From positions 163,862-227,861 of the forward strand of contig NMRB01001097.1 in the NCBI GenBank assembly GCA_002633025.1: DNA of 64,000 nt, read 5' to 3'. Made by a program: the position numbers and the translations under genes. Shown here in pieces: positions 58,665 to 64,000 of the stretch. Each line of letters opens with the position of its first letter. The stretch's first letter is position 1. The stretch is from Notospermus geniculatus (taxonomy: Eukaryota; Nemertea; Pilidiophora; Heteronemertea; Lineidae). The notes beneath the pieces are model-generated. The model worked only from the letters and a program-made list of their open reading frames with translations. It was not told the origin of the DNA and ran no database searches.

Positions 58665-61262
58665 ATTTTAGCTCGATGATAAATGCATGTTTTTGCAGTA
58701 CGTGAATGCAGCCGTACACGTACGTGGCTACCTCAATTGGATTGCCCCAAACAATGAACGTTACGTACACATGTACAAGTGAACCACTCTCAATTATGAA
58801 TGCCAAAGTACTTCTATACAGTCATAATGCACCAACAAATGACCAAATAAATTATTCAAGAGGCCCTTCGTCTTCACCGTTGGTTGAAGGTCTGTTTCCC
58901 CAGCGCATAATCAATGTTGTACCAAGGTGACATTCTAACTCCCATACTTTGTAACTTCTTTTTCCTGAGTTACATTTTTTCATTCATAATATCAAAAATC
59001 TATTTTTGATAATTTTATCAGAAATTTACATTTTCTCTATGGACGAGTTCTGCCGTTCGTTGAAATGGTAAGGAAAGCGTGAAGCTTCCACGATCAGGTT
59101 TAGTCAGAGAGAACACTGGTTGTTCAGACGAAACGGGTGTATACTTAGAACAACTAGCCGCAGGTACAGGTATGGAGAAGCATTCCAACCAAGGTATACA
59201 CAGGCTGCATTTCACCTCATTCAGCTGGAATAGTTGACCTGTATCTCCACTCCCTCAGTGGTAGTTGCTTCCCAACGAATCCAAGTGGCCAAGTTCTGCA
59301 GTAGCAGACTACAGAAGAAAACAGTAGAGGCACTTTTAGGTAGTAGGTTCGACTCCTGGCCTAGTATTTCCTCCTGAATAGGCTCAGGAGACAAAATAAG
59401 TACTTTACAATTCAAATACATGTACATGTAGGTCGGATACATCAGGTTTCAGATTGAAGCAGAAGGCAATGCAGACTTCAGAAACTGTGCTTGTTCCGAA
59501 ATAAGTTGGGCCGTTACCGGTAGGTCCAGCAGTGTTTAAAATACATCATTAAAAAACAATGATAGGCCAAGTTGGCCGATGCAGTTTAAAGTATAAATCA
59601 CGTGCTCAGCCCCTCTCAAAATTCAACTGCCTGAAAACGATTTAGAAACCCACAGACGTCAAAGATTAAGAGTCCGCTCTTCAGAAACTGACCTTGGTTG
59701 CCAACATGTATCCAGCAACATAGAATAAATTTAAAAAGATCTATTATTATGGCATTTGGGCCAATTCACATAGTTCGCGGCCATCATAAGTTATGCGGCC
59801 AGTGATCTCCTTAACGATGAAAAAGTGTCCCCGATATCATTGTTATGGCGGTGGAGAAAAATAGGTCAAAGTGATTGGTCACCTCAGCAGGACAAGAGGT
59901 ATTCAATGCCGAGCAGAGATTTCTTTTACTGGAAGAGAATATGCATCCATTTTGATCGCCATAGACACTATTCATATTTTGTAAGTTTGTCACAGCGCAG
60001 AGAGGACTATTTTAAGCCGAGGTAAACATGCCCTGTTCCTCGCATGTTGAATAGCAATGCATGGCTGTACTTTCAATGCAGCGACGCCAAGATTTGCCGA
60101 ACACAATAACAAAATTCTTGCGTGATCATATATCATGCCGCCACTTTGTATAGGCAGGTTTTGTGTTCATCGACTTCTGGAAGCTATTGTGTCGAAATTT
60201 TTAGGCCTACCATGTCTACACCGCCGGTGAACGATCCTATCAAGAACTCTACATGCAAGAAAACAGTGATGGCGGCCTTGGTTATTTTGGATATTTCCAC
60301 CTCCCACCAAACTTCCGATGACGATACCTTTCAATGAAAATTGCCACAAAATCACAAACTTTCACATCAATTTGTTTCATCATAAATATATCATGATATA
60401 TTTATGGTTTCATTCATAACTCAGTCACGTGTCACGCCAATAAACTCCCAATACAGTAGCCATTCATACCATTGATAAATCCCAACCCAAACAATATTTC
60501 AACTTTATCATCAAATTCACACAAAATTTTCGGCAAGATTGATTAATTAATGATATTTTATATTTGACTTTCGACATGTGGTCCACATATGTTGATTGGA
60601 GTCTTTCGCCGTGCTCTGTCATCAAGAGGCAGCTTATTCTGTACCAGGGAAGCCAGGGCCCTTCTCTGACACGGAATGACGAAGGCCACAACACCAATTT
60701 TCCACCTGTTTACGACTAACATACTGACGATCCTTCTTGGATCATGCCAGGGTTGGTCCGAAGCCCCTTACCCGGACAATTCTTCGAAAAGGGCAGGGAG
60801 CCTCCCCTGACAAAAGGAACAAACCGAGCACACCCTCTCTGGGGAAACGAATTTTTTTCGGGACAGAAGACCCCGTCTGAACATCCTCTCCAGCAATGGT
60901 TTTTACCTCACTTCTCTCATCCACTCATACAAACTTTGTGTGCGAGTGTATGAAGAGGAGCGATACCAAAGCCCTGCTGTGGGAGGATGCGTTCGTTTCG
61001 TCTTAGCTTGGAGGAATCATACTGACAATTCCCCCAAGCTCTAAGGTTTGAAGACGCGTGCTCATCCTTCAATCTACTCTAAAAAATCACTTGATCGATG
61101 ATCGAGTAGGGTTGATAAACTAGATAAAACCTACTTAGCCCGCTCTAAACAAGTTACATGTATTTGTTTTGAAAAAGATCAATAAATAATTAATATCACA
61201 ACCAACTCACTCCTATACCTAACTTGGATTGGGATCGATAGTTATTTTGGTAAAAGATATGT

Positions 61263-61398
61263 GGCCGTATTCAAAAAGGGTGATCATCGCGCGATTAAGA
61301 CTTAGACGCGTGTAACTTCACCAAATGCACAAACTTCCACCATGCATTTGACGAAGTTACACGCGTCTAAGTCTTAAACACCCTTTTTGAATATGGCC
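61263..61398. mobile_element. Foldback MITE, GGCCGTATTCAAAAAGGG ends
   Basis: The left arm GGCCGTATTCAAAAAGGGTG then TTAAGACTTAGACGCGTGTA pairs with the right arm TACACGCGTCTAAGTCTTAA then ACACCCTTTTTGAATATGGCC. It lies 30 bp from the exon 1 donor. Confidence 0.85.
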
Positions 61399-61427
61399 CA
61401 TGAAGATTTATGTATAGAAGAACCTAC

Positions 61428-62268
61428 CTGTATGACAGTTGATACGAGCACAGTTACAATCCGAGCCAGAATCTTTGGATATACAAACACAACCCTTTCT
61501 GCATTTATTCTCCTTGTCGCACGATTCCTGGGGTATGTCTGTAATCCCCTCACCCCCTTCTAAGGTCCCTGCCCTGATCGGTTGGCAAGAACAGTTGGTC
61601 GTGATGATATTCCGCACGTACCCCCTGTATCTCTTCTCGAAGAAGACGGACGGTAGGGCAAGAAGATGGAGGCCTGATCCTGCGAATTTGTCCTGGGGGA
61701 TACCCCCAAAATAAAGAGGGCTGTTTTTGGCTATACTGCCAAAATGGAAGTCAGAACCGAAGGAGGTTTTGCTGTCAGCATCGCCATCGACGACAAGAGT
61801 GGTTTCCATACGGTTTCGACGGATTTCTACGGTGTGCCACTTGTTGTTGGCGAGGTCTGACCCCATCTCGAGTTGCACGGACCCGTCCCTCCCGTCAACG
61901 ATGTTCAACCGTAGGATGACCCTTCCATTCTTTAGCCGCATCTCAAAGAAATCATATTTGCCTCCGTCGTCGGCGTAGAGCAGCAGTCCGTTACGGTCAG
62001 TCGTCTTGAAGTCGAATCTCAGCTGTGAGTCCTTACAGGCGTGCCATTTGGGGAACTGGGCATAACTTCCAGATCCTTGGAAATGAATCGCGTTGGAAAG
62101 GGAAAGGGTGGAAGCGAAAAAGAGGAACGCTAGGAGAAGGGTAGATCTGGGTGTCTTGTTGGGAATGAGCCTGAACTTCATGGTCCGCGATGTCGGTTCC
62201 TCAACCCCAGTACGGGTCCTAACTTTGGCCACACGGGAACACGAGCACGTCCTAGTCCCTGCCTCCAT
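61428..62268 (-). CDS. NRXN: Neurexin exon 1: signal peptide, LNS1, EGF1
   Basis: This first coding exon encodes 280 codons plus one base and ends at donor GTAGGT (phase 1). Two in-frame starts exist. ATG at 62268 has an A at -3 and G at +4. ATG at 62181 (residue 30) has A at -3 and immediately begins a good signal peptide with the core STLLLAFLFFASTLSLSNA. I give the longer form, but the second start fits secretion better. LNS1 begins at about residue 61 (IHFQGSGSYAQFP) with typical features NGLLLYADDGGKYDFFEMRL, NNKWHTVEIRRN and LYFGGIP. A cysteine-rich EGF1 follows from about residue 245 (CRKGCVC...CNCARINC). In vertebrate alpha-neurexins one exon likewise carries signal peptide, LNS1 and EGF1 and ends before splice site 1. 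Confidence 0.92.
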
Positions 62269-64000
62269 TTTAGGTAGACGAAATCTAGAAAATCCGATCT
62301 GATATCCTTATTTTTACAAAATTTCGAATCACCCACTAGCCATGGTTAGGCCTACACCCTATATCCAGGATCTCCTGTCGGCCTTGCCCGTCTGCGAGAA
62401 AGGTATTCCACCAAGTGCACCCAAGCAAGGCAACAAAATCTACTAAAGAAATCCCATACAATGCCAGCACTGCTATCCTATCGTCGATCTATCTCCAATA
62501 TAGTCATGAATAAAACCACAGATGAAGGCCTATCCAGTAAAGTGCCTACAAAATATGTGCCATGGCACAATAAAACAAAATTCCCAAGCTTGAAGTATTT
62601 CCAATACGGGCCTGTGACTTGTTCAGTGAAGTTCGTTCAACTGATCGCTTGACTTGTTTCCATCAGCGAGCTCTCGAGGTTTCGCCTGACATGCCAGAAT
62701 CCTGTGTTTATACTCTACCGCCCCCGATCGCAGGTTGCACACGATCGCAAACTGCTCACGAACATCCTGAATGCCTCATACATCGAGTGGGCCGACTTTC
62801 AATAATGATCCGTTCCAAATTCGCAGTTTGTCTCATTTTCCATTTTCGGCTTTGATTGTAACGATTCCCAGTTTTGTCCTCAGGAGGCGGGGCCTATCAG
62901 GTGCGATAAAACACACAAACAGTGGACATGTTTGCATTAGCATGTTCTACATGTATGTCCACAAGTACCAAAGGACCGCATTCTTTAGACGGCATATTTT
63001 GTGTATTCGGTGGGTGTCCAACGGGCCCGGGTCAAGTCTTTGGCGAGGCATCAGCAGGACACCTTTTTCTTCAATATCCTAACCACGGCGAGTTGTCGTC
63101 CGCGCCAGCACGAGACGGTGCGTTTCTTGAGGTGAGGGTCTCCACGACGTGGCAAATATGTCCAGGCTCCCAGGACTTTTTCTCCAAGCTACGTCGTTCT
63201 CATAATGGAGCTGCAGTTCTCATGGACTTCGTCACCACAGTGTGATTACTGAGGAGAGCATTCTACGGCAACCCATGGCTAAATTAATCAAGGTCCATTT
63301 TCGTGTCGCTATTCCTAAACCAGGTCCTAAACCCTCCGACTTCTTCCGGTGAAGCAGGGAGCTTTTCATCAGTGGTCCATTTTGCCCTACTCACTATGAA
63401 CTCAGCGGTCCACAGTCATACCTAGAAGCAGGCGCGGATCCAGAGGGGGTTGGAGGATCGTAACCCCTGCTCTCCACCACCATTTTTTTTCTTCAATAAT
63501 TTGCGGTAACAAGCAAAAAATGCAAAAATAAAGCTTCTGTTTTGATGCTGAGATGCCAGGAAATCGCGTCTACAGCCTTCAAGGCGTCAAAAGTTTCCAG
63601 GCAGAGGGGAGGCGTGTGCGTGCATCTTCGGCGCCCGCCTGCAACTACCCCTTCGCCGGCCCCGACCCCCTCTACCAAAAAATCCTGGATCCAGGCCTGT
63701 AGGAGGGATAAGTCTAGTTGTTCTTCCTCCAAAGTCATTCGTCATGTATATGTACGTACGTACATGTACATGGAATACAATACATGGAATGCATCAAGTG
63801 GTCCTCGACTCATGCAGTGAACTCAGTTGAGGACGCAAATAGATCTCCATGTATATCTTTCAACCAAAGCTCCCAGCTCGAAGGGGCATTTCCTGTTTTC
63901 TCTAGTCAACAAGTGGACATGTTTTGGGCGCACAAACTTGACCAAAAGGTCCAATATATGATTGTCAAAAACAGCAGGGGGTCCTTGGGCCGTATTCTAA
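62269..64000. other. 5' flank of the neurexin coding start
   Basis: This region should contain the 5' UTR and possibly the promoter. I see no TATA box or upstream coding exon that I can support. It contains a MITE at 63421-63704 and, at 63988-64000, the start of a GGCCGTATTCTAA element cut by the window end. Confidence 0.4.
63421..63704. mobile_element. MITE with GGCGCGGATCCAGAGGGGG-type ends
   Basis: The left end CCTAGAAGCAGGCGCGGATC with CAGAGGGGGTTGG is complementary in part to the right end CCCCCTCTACCAAAAAATCC with TGGATCCAGGCCTGTAGG. The interior has no coding signature. Confidence 0.7.

Larger units (their letters stand above)
26855..61427 (-). other. Neurexin intron 1 (34.6 kb), repeat-rich, no convincing gene
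   Basis: Exon 1 and exon 2 flank this intron with matching phase 1. It contains most of the window's MITEs, a satellite array and several tandem duplications. Open reading frames inside are short and lack recognisable domains. Stretches not listed individually (for example 29200-29980, 30210-32460, 37045-38100, 39170-40960, 53000-56370, 59450-61260) show nothing I can name. Vertebrate neurexins also have very large introns. Small splice-site-1 exons could hide here. Confidence 0.65.
2365..62268 (-). other. NRXN: Gene model: alpha-neurexin with six extra LamG-like modules (21 exons, C-terminus not found)
   Basis: Joining 21 minus-strand exons at GT-AG sites gives a 2,885-codon open frame with consistent phase at every junction. 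Domain order is signal peptide, LNS1, EGF1, six concanavalin/LamG-like modules (M1-M6), LNS2, LNS3, EGF2, LNS4, LNS5, EGF3, LNS6, transmembrane helix, cytoplasmic tail. Alpha-neurexins are presynaptic adhesion receptors for neuroligins and other ligands, usually about 1,500-1,700 residues. The core order and motifs such as CNCNMTSYVGRLC in EGF3 identify the family. The six extra modules sit between EGF1 and LNS2, where vertebrate splice site 1 lies. Introns of 220-530 bp not listed separately (introns 2, 3, 5, 7, 8, 9, 11-18) hold no further gene that I can see. Exon 1 to exon 2 is phase-compatible, but unseen small exons in the 34.6-kb intron cannot be excluded. No stop codon or poly(A) site was identified. 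Confidence 0.88.

Noticed and set aside
59270-59420. Possible tRNA-derived SINE (TGGCCAAGTTCTG and GGTTCGACTCC)
   Set aside because: Both pol III boxes are partly matched and spaced ~55 bp, but no body or tail similar to the SINE at 12715 is visible. It was left out as too weak.

Overview
The window is genomic DNA of an animal, almost certainly a marine invertebrate. The evidence is split genes with short GT-AG introns, dense foldback MITEs, a tRNA-derived SINE, frequent TAGGCCTA and ACATGTACATGTA words, and a ~3% divergent duplicate consistent with unmerged haplotypes. An invertebrate deuterostome (cephalochordate, hemichordate or echinoderm) fits best, but the sequence alone does not fix the taxon. 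No bacterial, viral or CRISPR features were seen.

One protein-coding gene on the minus strand occupies nearly the whole window, from about 62.3 kb down to at least 2.4 kb. I rebuilt 21 coding exons from splice sites; every consecutive pair has matching intron phase, and the joined frame is open for 8,655 nt (2,885 codons) with no stop reached. It is an alpha-neurexin: signal peptide, LNS1, EGF1, then LNS2-LNS3-EGF2-LNS4-LNS5-EGF3-LNS6, transmembrane helix and cytoplasmic tail. Between EGF1 and LNS2, where vertebrate alpha-neurexins carry splice site 1, it has six extra tandem concanavalin/LamG-like modules of about 200 residues. Each has a C-x6-C signature. This makes it nearly twice the usual size of an alpha-neurexin.

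Layout from high to low coordinates: 62269-64000 is 5' flank. Exon 1 (61428-62268) encodes the signal peptide, LNS1 and EGF1. Next is a 34.6-kb first intron packed with MITEs, foldbacks and a five-copy 212-bp satellite, without another convincing gene. Exons 2-12 (26854-11596) carry the six extra modules and the start of LNS2. Exons 12-20 (12528-5765) are the conserved neurexin core, ending in an unusual Gly/Ala-rich juxtamembrane and cytoplasmic region. Exon 21 (2365-2472) is a 36-codon tail exon with a proline-rich SH3-ligand-like motif. The true C-terminus was not found and may lie beyond position 1.

Two points need care in any gene model. A 1.15-kb segment including part of exon 10 is repeated on either side of a single N at 17025, probably an unmerged contig overlap. 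The donor of exon 7 lies at the edge of a three-copy minisatellite that repeats the donor sequence.
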